A stretch of DNA of 64,000 nt, taken from SLDF01 sp964537925. Lineage in GTDB: Bacteria > Bacteroidota > Bacteroidia > Chitinophagales > Saprospiraceae. Each line of letters opens with the position of its first letter. Within the stretch, counting starts at the first letter, position 1. Location of the stretch: assembly GCA_964537925.1 (NCBI GenBank), contig CAZICV010000005.1, positions 186,001 to 250,000 of the forward strand, in the 5' to 3' direction. Both the position numbers and the translations under genes were made by a program. The notes beneath the pieces are model-generated. The model worked only from the letters and a program-made list of their open reading frames with translations, ran no database searches and was not told the origin of the DNA. Below are positions 1 to 8,763 of the stretch, piece by piece.

Positions 1-44
1 AGATTGTGTTCCTCGCGAAGACGGCGTATGGTATCGTGCAACAT
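1..44 (-). CDS. XRE-family HTH regulator, N-terminal fragment (cut by window edge)
   Basis: Reading leftward from the ATG at 44, the first 14 codons give MLHDTIRRLREEHN, then the window ends. This matches the N-terminus MLHDTIRRIREVHK of the complete XRE regulator at 37039-37437, and the first 23 nucleotides of the two genes are identical. It is therefore almost certainly the start of a paralogous helix-turn-helix DNA-binding protein. Its upstream region (107-183) carries four phased 15-bp elements like those in front of the second copy. It is transcribed away from the T9SS gene at 684. Function beyond DNA binding cannot be read from 14 residues. Confidence 0.7.
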   Translation of the reverse strand, partial: MLHDTIRRLREEHN

Positions 45-106
45 GATGACGCATGAGTTTTAGGCAAAGCAATATATATAGGATAGGACAATATGTGACC
101 TGAATG

Positions 107-183
107 TGCCAGAAAATGTCCAAACATGCCAGTTTCTGACCAAAACGTGTCAGAAAATGACCACCGATGGACAGATTTTGACC
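107..183 (-). promoter_or_regulatory. Array of four phased 15-bp elements upstream of XRE gene
   Basis: Read on the minus strand, four copies of a GGTCAnnnnyTGGCA-like element lie at plus-strand positions 107-121, 127-141, 148-162 and 169-183 (on the plus strand TGCCAGAAAATGTCC, TGCCAGTTTCTGACC, TGTCAGAAAATGACC and GGACAGATTTTGACC). Spacing is 20, 21 and 21 bp, about two helical turns, so all copies face one side of the DNA. The nearest copy lies 63 bp upstream of the XRE start at 44. An equivalent array precedes the XRE gene at 37039. Likely role: operator for cooperative binding of the XRE protein itself, which would also sit upstream of the divergent gene at 684 (inference). Confidence 0.65.
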
Positions 184-683
184 GGGAAGGCTCCTATGGT
201 TTTTGTAATTTTACTTTTGAAATACAGATTAATATTCAGGCTTTTATCACTGGTTGCGACTATGTATTTAATTCGGTGATTTGATTATTTCCTGGTCGTA
301 GCGATATGTACAGTTGAGCTTTCTGCAGGTTGCGCCGGGTATATCCCGGCGCATACTTGCAGGGGCGAATAAATACAAACAGTTTCCATGTAAGACTGTA
401 CCAGTAGGGGCAATCCATGTTAAAGAAAGTACGAGAGTATGGCATGAATTTTGCATACAACCCATAATCTATGATTTGAGTGGCGTTTGATCCGAATCAG
501 CCGCCCATTCTCAGGCGGCTCCTGTCTTTCAGCAACCTCGGAAAATACACGCCTGCCAGGCTAAGCGAACCATCACCGTACCTCCGGTGACGGGCAGCTT
601 CATGCCTGCCGGGAACGGAACAAAGCGGACCTGCGAAGGTCTCGCATGGTCAATATGTATTATTCAAAAAAAAATCAAGCATT
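184..683. other. 500-bp intergenic region upstream of the T9SS/RHS cluster
   Basis: No convincing gene is seen. Short minus-strand reading frames around 260-465 have no recognisable domain and run through a long palindrome. Two hairpins are visible: a strong one at 323-362, listed separately, and AGCCGCC/GGCGGCT at 499-520, which is followed by a pyrimidine stretch. The last part should hold the promoter of the gene at 684, but no clear TAnnTTTG box was identified. Confidence 0.5.
323..362. repeat. Long imperfect palindrome (40 nt)
   Basis: Outer arms CTGCAGGT (323-330) and ACTTGCAG (355-362) and inner arms TGCGCCGGG (331-339) and CCCGGCGCA (345-353) fold into a 17-bp stem with one bulged T at 354 and a TATAT loop. 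No T-run follows on either strand, so it does not look like a simple intrinsic terminator. It could be a REP-like palindrome or a structured leader element. Confidence 0.6.
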
Positions 684-2528
684 GTGAAACTTCATTGGCT
701 TCTAGTGATCATCGCGGCGGTATGGCCGGTCCTGGTAAAGGGACAATTCTACTACGGGACCAATCCCGTGGAGATAAACGACTTCAACGACCGGAATACC
801 CACAGCCTGCAGATACCTACGGCCCTGGGCCAGGTAGAGATCACCCGTCAGGGAGAGGAGGACGGGTTTGTGATACATACCATCGAAGCATCGGGTATCG
901 GACTCAGGCTGGGGACCGATCCGGGAGACAGTCTCTACTCGCTGTCGCTGAGCCTGCCGGAAGGGGAGGACCGGGCGCCGTACTTCGATATATCGGGGAT
1001 ATTCTGCGTATGTGCAGGCGATGGGACAGGTCGCCTGTCGCTGAGCGGCGTGACGCCGGGCGGTACACCCGTCTATCCCAGGATCGTATACAGCGACCCT
1101 GCCAGGGGGATCGTGGCCGATACGGAGGGTAGCTATGACCTGCTGGCCAGGGTAGCCAAGCCTGTCGGCGTCTTCTTCGAAGAGGAAGTCGCGACCATCT
1201 CACTCACCATACAGGTGCAGGGCTGCGATCTCGTATCGCTGATGATCCACGAGATCCGTATGTATGACGGCGCAGCGGATATACCCAATCCCGGTATAGC
1301 GCTGGGCTGCGGCTCCACGATCTGGCTCGGTCTGGACGCCTCCGCCTCCATCACGCAGCAGGAGCAGGAGCATATAGCCGACTTCGCCGGGCAGCTGCTC
1401 ACACTGGGCCTGAACGCAGATATACAAGACCTGCGGGCCTCGGTATCCTCGTATGCAACGATGAATACCCTGCTGTGCCCGCCTGAAATACTCACCCCTC
1501 AAAGCCTGGCCGACAGCGGCTCCATAACGATGCAACTGGACGCCTACCGGAGTGCAGAGAACAAAGCGGAAGGCGAGCTGGCCCATACAGGATTTCACGC
1601 ATTCCTGGAGTATGTAGCGCCACAGGCGGCGGCGGGAGACCTGGTCTGCATCGTCACGGACGGTCTCGACAACTCAGGGATCGCGGAGCGGGGCCGCACA
1701 CATTTCCTGGCCGCCAACCTCGACCGACTGATACAGGCGAGCCGCGAGATCAGGGCCACCGGGGCGCACCTGCTCTGGATACTGGGCGACGAGCCGGGCG
1801 ATGCGGCCCTGGAGTTTTACTTCAAACGCCTGTCCGACGCTCTCTCGGCCACGATCGTACGGCCCGGGAACTCCGGGAGCGCCGAGAGCAGCCAGGTGGA
1901 TATCATAGTGCAGGATGACTTTGCCCTGCTGCCCGATGTCCTGCAGGAGATCTGGACCAGCGACTGCTCGGAACTCATCCTGTCGCTGCAGGTGGACAGT
2001 ACGACCGGGACCCGGACCGAACATCCGCTGCATGTAGCGCTGACCTGGAACAATCCCCATGCCGGTGAGGACACCGCTTCGCTGTACTACGTACACAGGA
2101 GGGCAGGAGAAGACGCGCAATGGACCATCATAGACTCGGTGCGCTGTACCAGCCCCAGCTGCCGGTATACGGACCGGTACAGGCGGAGTGAAGAGGATGA
2201 GCGGGGCATGTACTATATCAGCTCGGCGCCCTCGCCCGGCGGCCAGGCGCTGAAGTCCAACAAGCAAGAGTTCGCCGTGCCCGGTGAGCGATACCTGTAC
2301 CTCACGCCCAATCCGGTGACCGAATGGCTGTATGTGCGGACACATCCCTGCACCACATGCAGCATCACACTATACGATATGCAGGGCAAGGCCCTGTACA
2401 GTATGCCTGCAGACCGGCCGGGTCCCGTGATCGATGTGTCGGGCCTCGCTCCCGGCGCCTACTGCATCAAACTCGACGACCGAGGCAACCACTATACACA
2501 GGCCATTTTCTTCATAAAAACCAACTGA
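684..2528 (+). CDS. Secreted vWA-like protein with T9SS C-terminal sorting domain
   Basis: The 614-residue product starts at a GTG codon with a signal peptide (LLVIIAAVWPVLVKG, then Q). A vWA-like domain begins near residue 215 with the MIDAS-type signature DASAS, followed by alternating strands and helices and a conserved VTDGLD stretch. The last ~80 residues are a type A T9SS sorting domain (LTPNPVTEWLYV, then LYDMQGKAL and SGLAPGAYCIKL), so the protein is predicted to cross the outer membrane by T9SS and be released or anchored at the surface. It precedes the RHS gene by 22 bp and is probably cotranscribed with it. vWA domains usually bind protein ligands or metal; the ligand here is unknown. 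Confidence 0.8.
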   Translation: MKLHWLLVIIAAVWPVLVKGQFYYGTNPVEINDFNDRNTHSLQIPTALGQVEITRQGEEDGFVIHTIEASGIGLRLGTDPGDSLYSLSLSLPEGEDRAPYFDISGIFCVCAGDGTGRLSLSGVTPGGTPVYPRIVYSDPARGIVADTEGSYDLLARVAKPVGVFFEEEVATISLTIQVQGCDLVSLMIHEIRMYDGAADIPNPGIALGCGSTIWLGLDASASITQQEQEHIADFAGQLLTLGLNADIQDLRASVSSYATMNTLLCPPEILTPQSLADSGSITMQLDAYRSAENKAEGELAHTGFHAFLEYVAPQAAAGDLVCIVTDGLDNSGIAERGRTHFLAANLDRLIQASREIRATGAHLLWILGDEPGDAALEFYFKRLSDALSATIVRPGNSGSAESSQVDIIVQDDFALLPDVLQEIWTSDCSELILSLQVDSTTGTRTEHPLHVALTWNNPHAGEDTASLYYVHRRAGEDAQWTIIDSVRCTSPSCRYTDRYRRSEEDERGMYYISSAPSPGGQALKSNKQEFAVPGERYLYLTPNPVTEWLYVRTHPCTTCSITLYDMQGKALYSMPADRPGPVIDVSGLAPGAYCIKLDDRGNHYTQAIFFIKTN

Positions 2529-2550
2529 CCAGACTAAACCCACCCATACT

Positions 2551-5500
2551 ATGAGATACGCCATCATCTGCTCCATATGCCTGCTGGCCCTGACCGGGCT
2601 CTCCGCCCAGAGCGGTATGCCCTCCACCGTATTCACCACGCTCAACCGGCAGGAGAAGCCCAGCCCCTGGGAGGCTACCAAGATAGAATTCTACGAGGTG
2701 GACATGTACTCCGGCCAGGTGAATATCACGCTGCCGATCGAGACCTACACGATCGATCACGTAGACCTGTCGACCTCGATCCGCTACAAACAGGGTATCC
2801 GCAATGACGATCTGCCCGAGGAAACGGGGCTGCAGTGGCAGCTCCTGTGCGGCGGCGGGATCTCGGCGCGGATCGTCGGCCTCAACGACCGCAACGCCAC
2901 CTACCGGTACTACGATGCACCATACGATATCCATACGGACAATACCGTGAAGGACCGCAACGGCAATACGGTGATCGAGGCGCACCTGGCCCAGGTAGAG
3001 TATGCACAGCGGGATGTGGGACCGGATATCTATACCTTCCACTTCGGCGGGCAGCAGGTCGTCTTCTTCTACGAGCAGCAGCAAGGCAGTGCGCCTCCCA
3101 TCCTGCAGATCAGCAACAGCGGGTACAAGGTGGAGCACAACAACCAGCATGCGCACAACCTCGAGTGGATCGTGACGGATCCCTATGGCAACAAGTACTA
3201 TATCGGGGGTGCAGGCTATACGGCCAAAGCCTACTTCCCGGGCAACATGATATGGACATCGAACAATGACCTGATATACGGCAACCAGGAGACAATCAAC
3301 AACTGGTATATACGCCAGATCATCACGGCCCGGGGGCACCGCATAGAGATGACCTACTCGGCCCCGCACATTATCGCCTATTCTCTGCTGGAGAGGCCCT
3401 CCCGCAATATGTTCCAACCTTATCCAAATATCGGGATCGGCGAACAACAGACACACTACAAGCCGGAAAAACGGGTGCTGACCCAGGTGCGGGTGTATCA
3501 CGGCACGTCGGTGATCCGCAAGTTTGACTATGAGTATGACAATATAACCATATCACCCGGTAGCAATGCCGGCACTACTCCCCGCCTGAAGCGCCTGCTG
3601 TCGGAGGAAGGGACCGTCAACAAGGCGTACGGCTTCCAATATGTATCACATAGCGCAGGCGGGTGGACCAAGTACCAGCTCGACCGGGTACAGGAGAGCA
3701 GCCAGTCGGGCAGCGTGAGCGAGCTGCTCTATGACTTTGACTACCAGGAGGGGCCGCTGGTATTCGGCAACTCGTACGACTACTGGGGCTACTACAACGG
3801 CCGCAACAATGCCGGAGCCTCATATACTGCCTCGCAGGGCTTCCTGTATCCCGGCAATATCAAGGACGGCGTATACACCGGCGGGGCCAACCGGGATCCC
3901 GTACCGGCGCTGATGACGTCGGGCTGCCTGTCGTCCATCCGCTACAAGACGGGCGGGGTCGTATCGCTGGAATTCGAAGCGCACCGATTCCAGGACAGCT
4001 ATGGTATGGGCTTTGACAGGGGAGGGGGCCTGCGCCTGCTCTCCATGACCAACTCGGCGGGCGATCTCAAGCGATACGAGTACGGCTACGGCGGACAGAC
4101 CGCGGGTGTGCTGCGCGTGGCGCCGGTGAACAAACACTACTACTATACCTTCGAGGAGTTTGGCCCTCCCAAGGGCGGAAAGATGTTCTGCAGGATATTC
4201 TACGTGCTGTCCGACAAGCTGCTCCAGCCCTACGACGTACACCCGGTGACCTATGACATAGCTACCGTGTACCAGGGACAGAACGGCGAATACGGCAAGG
4301 CCGAATACCGCTACGAATACGGAGGGGCAGACCTGCCCGCCGTGCTGAGCCTCAACAACTTCGAGCGGCCGGTGGTGAGCCGGTGGACCAAGGACTTCGG
4401 CGTACAGGAAGATCCGCAGTACGCCAAACAGTTTCGGTCCGGGCAGAAATACTGCAAGCAACTGATCGGGGGCGATACCTATATGACGCCCGATGAGCAG
4501 GCGCAGAACCCGCGGTTTGCTACGATGGGCTTTCCGCTGGACCTGCTGCTGCCCGACTACCAGGATATCCTGCTGGGCGACCTGTCGCCCAGGCTGGCCT
4601 CCGTGCGCTACTACGAGAGCCAGTCGTCGGGGTTCCGCCTGCAGAAGGAGACCATACACCAGAGCTACAGCCGATTCTACTCGATCGATACCCGCTTTGC
4701 CTATATCGACTTCAGCGGACTGCCCGGCGGGGGACTGCCACAGTCCTCCTATGCGCATACCGCGCTGGTCAACCGGATGGTGAGCCCCTGGAACGGCACA
4801 TACTTCCCGCTGCTCTTCGTGGCTACGACCCCTGTCAAAGTCAAGTACACGGGGCAGCGCGTACAGTCGCTCACCGTAGAGAAAGAATCCTACGAGTACC
4901 ACGCCGGGCAGCAGCAGTCTACCAGCTACTACGGCTATGACCTGCCGACGGCCCGCCTGCGGCAGCACGATATCACTGTAGGCGGCAAGACCCTGTCAAA
5001 GACCTACGCCTACGCGGACAACCTGGGTATCAGCGCGCTGACCAGCCGCAACTACATCGGCGTACCGCTGGAAGAGAAGACATCGGGCCTGCTCGTGGCC
5101 GGTATCAAGCGGGAATATACGATCCACAACAACCAGGTCCTGCTGCACAAGCTCTATGACCTGGACCGCCTCTCCAATACCTGGGTGCTCGCCACCGAAC
5201 TGTCGAACTACGACGCCAACGGCAACCCGCAACAGTACCGCGACCGGCAGATGATGACCGGCTCGGCCGCCATAGCGATCCTGTACAACCCCAGCGGCAT
5301 GCCCTACCGGGTGACCTGGAACGACCGGATCACCAACTACCTGTACAGCGGGCTCAAGGTCAGCCATATATACCCGTTTGACCAGCAGAACGAATCGTAC
5401 CAGTACGACGGCCTGGGCCGCCTGTCGAAGATCATATCGCGGGGCGGCAACATACAGGAGTCGATCAGCTACAATATATACGACAACGGCCCCAACTCCC

Positions 5501-8500
5501 GGATCAGCCACGAGTACCAGCTCACCGGCTCGAGCTACCAGGTGAACAAACACAACTTCGTGGACCCGCTGGGTCGCCCCGTGCTGAGCTTCGAGAAGGG
5601 GTACAACTATATGTCCAGCACCGAGTACGGCCCCTTCGGTTCCGTAGTGGCCGAAAAAGACGGCAAGTCTACCTACCAGGTGGCGCACCAGTACGCTTAT
5701 ACATTCCCGCCCAGGAAGATCAAGAGCCAGGCGAGCGGCTGGCCCCGCTTCGAGACCTACAGCTACGGGATCAGCCAGTCGGCGATCAACGGCTGGCCTG
5801 CCTACTCCCTGCTGAAGACCACGACCACGGATGAGAACGGGCGGCTGTCGGACCGGTACACGGACTTCCTGGGGCGGGTAGTACGCACCGTGGACAACCA
5901 GGGCGGACTCAACCGCGTGACGGACTATGCCTACGACAACGGCGGCAATGTGCAGTCCGTAGTCTGCGGCAGCAACAACTTCTCCTATACCTACGACGGG
6001 CTCAACCGCCTGGTGGCCCGCACCATACCGGGACAGACCGGCTCGCATACGATCACACCGCTGGGTAATACGGACCTGGTATACAAGACCAAAGACCCCA
6101 AAAACCAGGAGACCACCTACGAATACACCATCTACGGTGAGCTGGACAAGGTCTACCACGGCGCTACGCTGGTGCGCGATATAGACTACGGGATATCCGG
6201 CCCCTCCGGCGGACGGGTGACGGTGGACCGCAGCAAGATACTGGGCACGGCAGGCTGGATCACGACGACCAACAGCGGGTACGACAGCTACGGGCGGGTG
6301 ACCTCAGCATCGATCGCGCACGGTGTGCTGGGCACGATCGGCCGGAGCTATACCTACGACCTGCTGGACAATGTGACAGCTACCACGGTCTCCGGGCCGC
6401 TGAGCTACAGCAGGGGCCATATGTACGATGTCTACCAGCGGCCCATAGCGGAAAAGCTGAACGGGATGACCACCGCTACCTATACCTATAACTCGATCGA
6501 CCAGGTAGTGACCAAGTCGCTGGGCTCGCCGGTATTCCATACGGTGTCGTACAAGTACAATATCCGCGACTGGATGACCCAGATCAACCAGGTGAGGACC
6601 TGCAAGAACGTAAAGCTGGATCCCTATACGCTGTCCAACTTCCTGCCGTCCGATCCCGGCTCACTGGAGGAGGGGACGATCCTGCTGAGATTTGACCCGG
6701 TGAAGCTCGGCGGCGATCAGCCCACGGCCATCGGCGTGGAATACGACCGCAAGATCACGATCAACGATACGGTGACGAATGAGTACAGGTACGAGTTTGC
6801 GGTGACGCTGGGCGGATTCATGGGTACGGAGACCTATACGGACTCGGTGACGGTAACCTATGCGGGAGCCTATCCCGGTGAGGCGATGGCTACCCTGGTG
6901 ACCTCCCAACTGCTGGCGCCGGCCGGGATCACCTCGCCCCAGCGCAAGCAGGAGGTATTCGGGGGTGTGAAGGACAAGTTTGACAAGGAGGTGCCAGGCC
7001 AGGAATTCGGCTGCAATATATACGAGCTCTTCTCGGAGGAGATCTACTACCAGGAGGGCAACAACCAGGTATCGGCATCCCCGCAGTTCAACGGGAACAT
7101 ATCCTATGTGCGCTGGCAGAACCCGCAGAAGATCGGCGCCTACGGCTATACCTACGACGGGCTGGACCGCCTGCGGCAGTCCAACTACGCGGAGGTGGAG
7201 ATACAGGGTACGCCCTATATCCGGGCCGGAGACTACAAAAATTTCGGGCGATACGACGAGCATATATCGGCCTACGACGCTACGGGCAATATCCTGGGTA
7301 TCGGGCGCAGCGGCGCGCAGAACAGCGCCGGAACGGTCTTCGGGCCGATCGACCAGCTCACGGGCTTCGTATATGCCAACAACCGGCTCACGACGCTGCA
7401 GGAGTCTTCGGATATCAACCGGGGCTTCATCAAGAGCGCCGTGCCGGTGTCCTTCACCTATGACCCCAACGGCAATATGCTCACCGCACCGCACAAGGGC
7501 GTGGCCTCGGTCACGTACAACCACCTCGACCTGCCGCAGCTCATACTCTTCTCGGACAACTCCCGGCTGCACCTGAACTACGATGCCAGCGGCAACAAGG
7601 TATCCACCGAGTACTTCGAAAGCTCGGGAGCAGGCCCCCTGCGGACCAGCTACTACGAGCAGATGGTGATCGAAGGCGGGCTGATGAAGGCCATCGGCTT
7701 CCGGGAGGGCGTGATGGGCCGCCTGCCCAACGGGGATATGGGCTACCTGTACTCGCTGCGCGATCACCTGGGTAGTACACGTGTAGTAGTGCGCGACAAG
7801 AACGGCGACGGGCAGATCTCGCTGCAGCCTGCAGCCGGGGAGCTGCTGCAGGTACAGGACTACTACGCCTACGGGCTGGCGCATGACCAGCCGGCGGCCA
7901 ATGACCCGGCGGGCGATATAGCTCCCTATGCCTGGCGGTACAACCACAAGGAATGGGCCCACCGCTCGCGGCTCAACTGGTACGACTACGGCGCACGCTG
8001 GTACGACCCCGCGATCGGGCGATGGAGCACCGTGGACCCGATGACTGGTGCTATGCCTGGCTGGTCGTCATACAGCTATTGCTTTGCCAACCCTGTGCGG
8101 TATACGGACCCGAACGGCATGACACCGTTTCCGCCCGATGACTTCCAGGGTACGGCCTGGATAGACAGCGACGGCGTGTTTAACCGGACCGATGCGAACA
8201 GCAGCTGGCAGTGGAGCAGCCATAGCGGGCGGGATATGGGCTATGTCAGCTCACAGCCTACTATCACAAGCACTCCGCCTGGTCCTATGGAGTATGCAGT
8301 GAACCGGTATGGTGAGTCCATATCGAGCATGGGCGGACAGGCCCAAACGATGGTCAGCCAGGGCTGGTCCCTCGCCGGCCAGGTATTCAGTATGCTGTCC
8401 TCCCTCTCGATGGGCAAGGTCAACGGGATAGAAATACTGGGTGTAGCCCGTATACTGGGCGGCATCATGAAGGACCGTATGGGATCGGCGGATGTGATCA

Positions 8501-8757
8501 TCGACATCGGCAGCGGGGATTTTCCTGTCCTGATGGGTGCAGGTGGGGCCAGCCAGTGGATGCCGGGGGCTATTCAAACGGCAAAGCTGGTATCTGATGG
8601 TGTGGACGCAGCCCAGTCAACCAATAACATTCTGAAGGGTATTATTCGACGGCAAGAACTGGGAACGGATACATCTGAGTATCGTGGGCATTTAATTGAG
8701 AAATCTCACTATATTTATAGAGGTCAGAAGCAATGGAAGACTAGACCATTAAAGTAA
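2551..8757 (+). CDS. Large RHS/YD-repeat protein with variable C-terminal tail
   Basis: A 2068-residue exported protein with a signal peptide (ICLLALTGLSAQ). The first ~900 residues are a beta-rich Bacteroidota RHS N-terminal region. YD repeats occur from about residue 945 to 1680 (YDGLGRL, YTYDGLNRL, YTYDGLDRL, FTYDPNGNM). Near 1735-1855 is the RHS-associated core (LRDHLGST, YDPAIGRWSTVDPM, NPVRYTDPNG). RHS cores build a hollow shell that ends in a self-cleaving aspartyl protease and releases a variable C-terminal domain. Here the tail is about 210 residues, matches no toxin family I recognise, and turns AT-rich after about 8580. A ~180-residue non-YD stretch (about 1347-1526) interrupts the repeats. 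No T9SS domain is present. A lipoprotein gene follows after 6 bp. Confidence 0.85.
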   Translation: MRYAIICSICLLALTGLSAQSGMPSTVFTTLNRQEKPSPWEATKIEFYEVDMYSGQVNITLPIETYTIDHVDLSTSIRYKQGIRNDDLPEETGLQWQLLCGGGISARIVGLNDRNATYRYYDAPYDIHTDNTVKDRNGNTVIEAHLAQVEYAQRDVGPDIYTFHFGGQQVVFFYEQQQGSAPPILQISNSGYKVEHNNQHAHNLEWIVTDPYGNKYYIGGAGYTAKAYFPGNMIWTSNNDLIYGNQETINNWYIRQIITARGHRIEMTYSAPHIIAYSLLERPSRNMFQPYPNIGIGEQQTHYKPEKRVLTQVRVYHGTSVIRKFDYEYDNITISPGSNAGTTPRLKRLLSEEGTVNKAYGFQYVSHSAGGWTKYQLDRVQESSQSGSVSELLYDFDYQEGPLVFGNSYDYWGYYNGRNNAGASYTASQGFLYPGNIKDGVYTGGANRDPVPALMTSGCLSSIRYKTGGVVSLEFEAHRFQDSYGMGFDRGGGLRLLSMTNSAGDLKRYEYGYGGQTAGVLRVAPVNKHYYYTFEEFGPPKGGKMFCRIFYVLSDKLLQPYDVHPVTYDIATVYQGQNGEYGKAEYRYEYGGADLPAVLSLNNFERPVVSRWTKDFGVQEDPQYAKQFRSGQKYCKQLIGGDTYMTPDEQAQNPRFATMGFPLDLLLPDYQDILLGDLSPRLASVRYYESQSSGFRLQKETIHQSYSRFYSIDTRFAYIDFSGLPGGGLPQSSYAHTALVNRMVSPWNGTYFPLLFVATTPVKVKYTGQRVQSLTVEKESYEYHAGQQQSTSYYGYDLPTARLRQHDITVGGKTLSKTYAYADNLGISALTSRNYIGVPLEEKTSGLLVAGIKREYTIHNNQVLLHKLYDLDRLSNTWVLATELSNYDANGNPQQYRDRQMMTGSAAIAILYNPSGMPYRVTWNDRITNYLYSGLKVSHIYPFDQQNESYQYDGLGRLSKIISRGGNIQESISYNIYDNGPNSRISHEYQLTGSSYQVNKHNFVDPLGRPVLSFEKGYNYMSSTEYGPFGSVVAEKDGKSTYQVAHQYAYTFPPRKIKSQASGWPRFETYSYGISQSAINGWPAYSLLKTTTTDENGRLSDRYTDFLGRVVRTVDNQGGLNRVTDYAYDNGGNVQSVVCGSNNFSYTYDGLNRLVARTIPGQTGSHTITPLGNTDLVYKTKDPKNQETTYEYTIYGELDKVYHGATLVRDIDYGISGPSGGRVTVDRSKILGTAGWITTTNSGYDSYGRVTSASIAHGVLGTIGRSYTYDLLDNVTATTVSGPLSYSRGHMYDVYQRPIAEKLNGMTTATYTYNSIDQVVTKSLGSPVFHTVSYKYNIRDWMTQINQVRTCKNVKLDPYTLSNFLPSDPGSLEEGTILLRFDPVKLGGDQPTAIGVEYDRKITINDTVTNEYRYEFAVTLGGFMGTETYTDSVTVTYAGAYPGEAMATLVTSQLLAPAGITSPQRKQEVFGGVKDKFDKEVPGQEFGCNIYELFSEEIYYQEGNNQVSASPQFNGNISYVRWQNPQKIGAYGYTYDGLDRLRQSNYAEVEIQGTPYIRAGDYKNFGRYDEHISAYDATGNILGIGRSGAQNSAGTVFGPIDQLTGFVYANNRLTTLQESSDINRGFIKSAVPVSFTYDPNGNMLTAPHKGVASVTYNHLDLPQLILFSDNSRLHLNYDASGNKVSTEYFESSGAGPLRTSYYEQMVIEGGLMKAIGFREGVMGRLPNGDMGYLYSLRDHLGSTRVVVRDKNGDGQISLQPAAGELLQVQDYYAYGLAHDQPAANDPAGDIAPYAWRYNHKEWAHRSRLNWYDYGARWYDPAIGRWSTVDPMTGAMPGWSSYSYCFANPVRYTDPNGMTPFPPDDFQGTAWIDSDGVFNRTDANSSWQWSSHSGRDMGYVSSQPTITSTPPGPMEYAVNRYGESISSMGGQAQTMVSQGWSLAGQVFSMLSSLSMGKVNGIEILGVARILGGIMKDRMGSADVIIDIGSGDFPVLMGAGGASQWMPGAIQTAKLVSDGVDAAQSTNNILKGIIRRQELGTDTSEYRGHLIEKSHYIYRGQKQWKTRPLK

Positions 8758-8763
8758 GTTGAA

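Noticed and set aside
107..183. Phased elements as a CRISPR array
   Set aside because: Units are only 15 bp with 5-6 bp between them and no unique spacers or cas genes; operator array fits better.
260..465. Two overlapping minus-strand reading frames of about 65 residues
   Set aside because: No domain, they overlap each other and the 323-362 palindrome, and no promoter or start context supports them.
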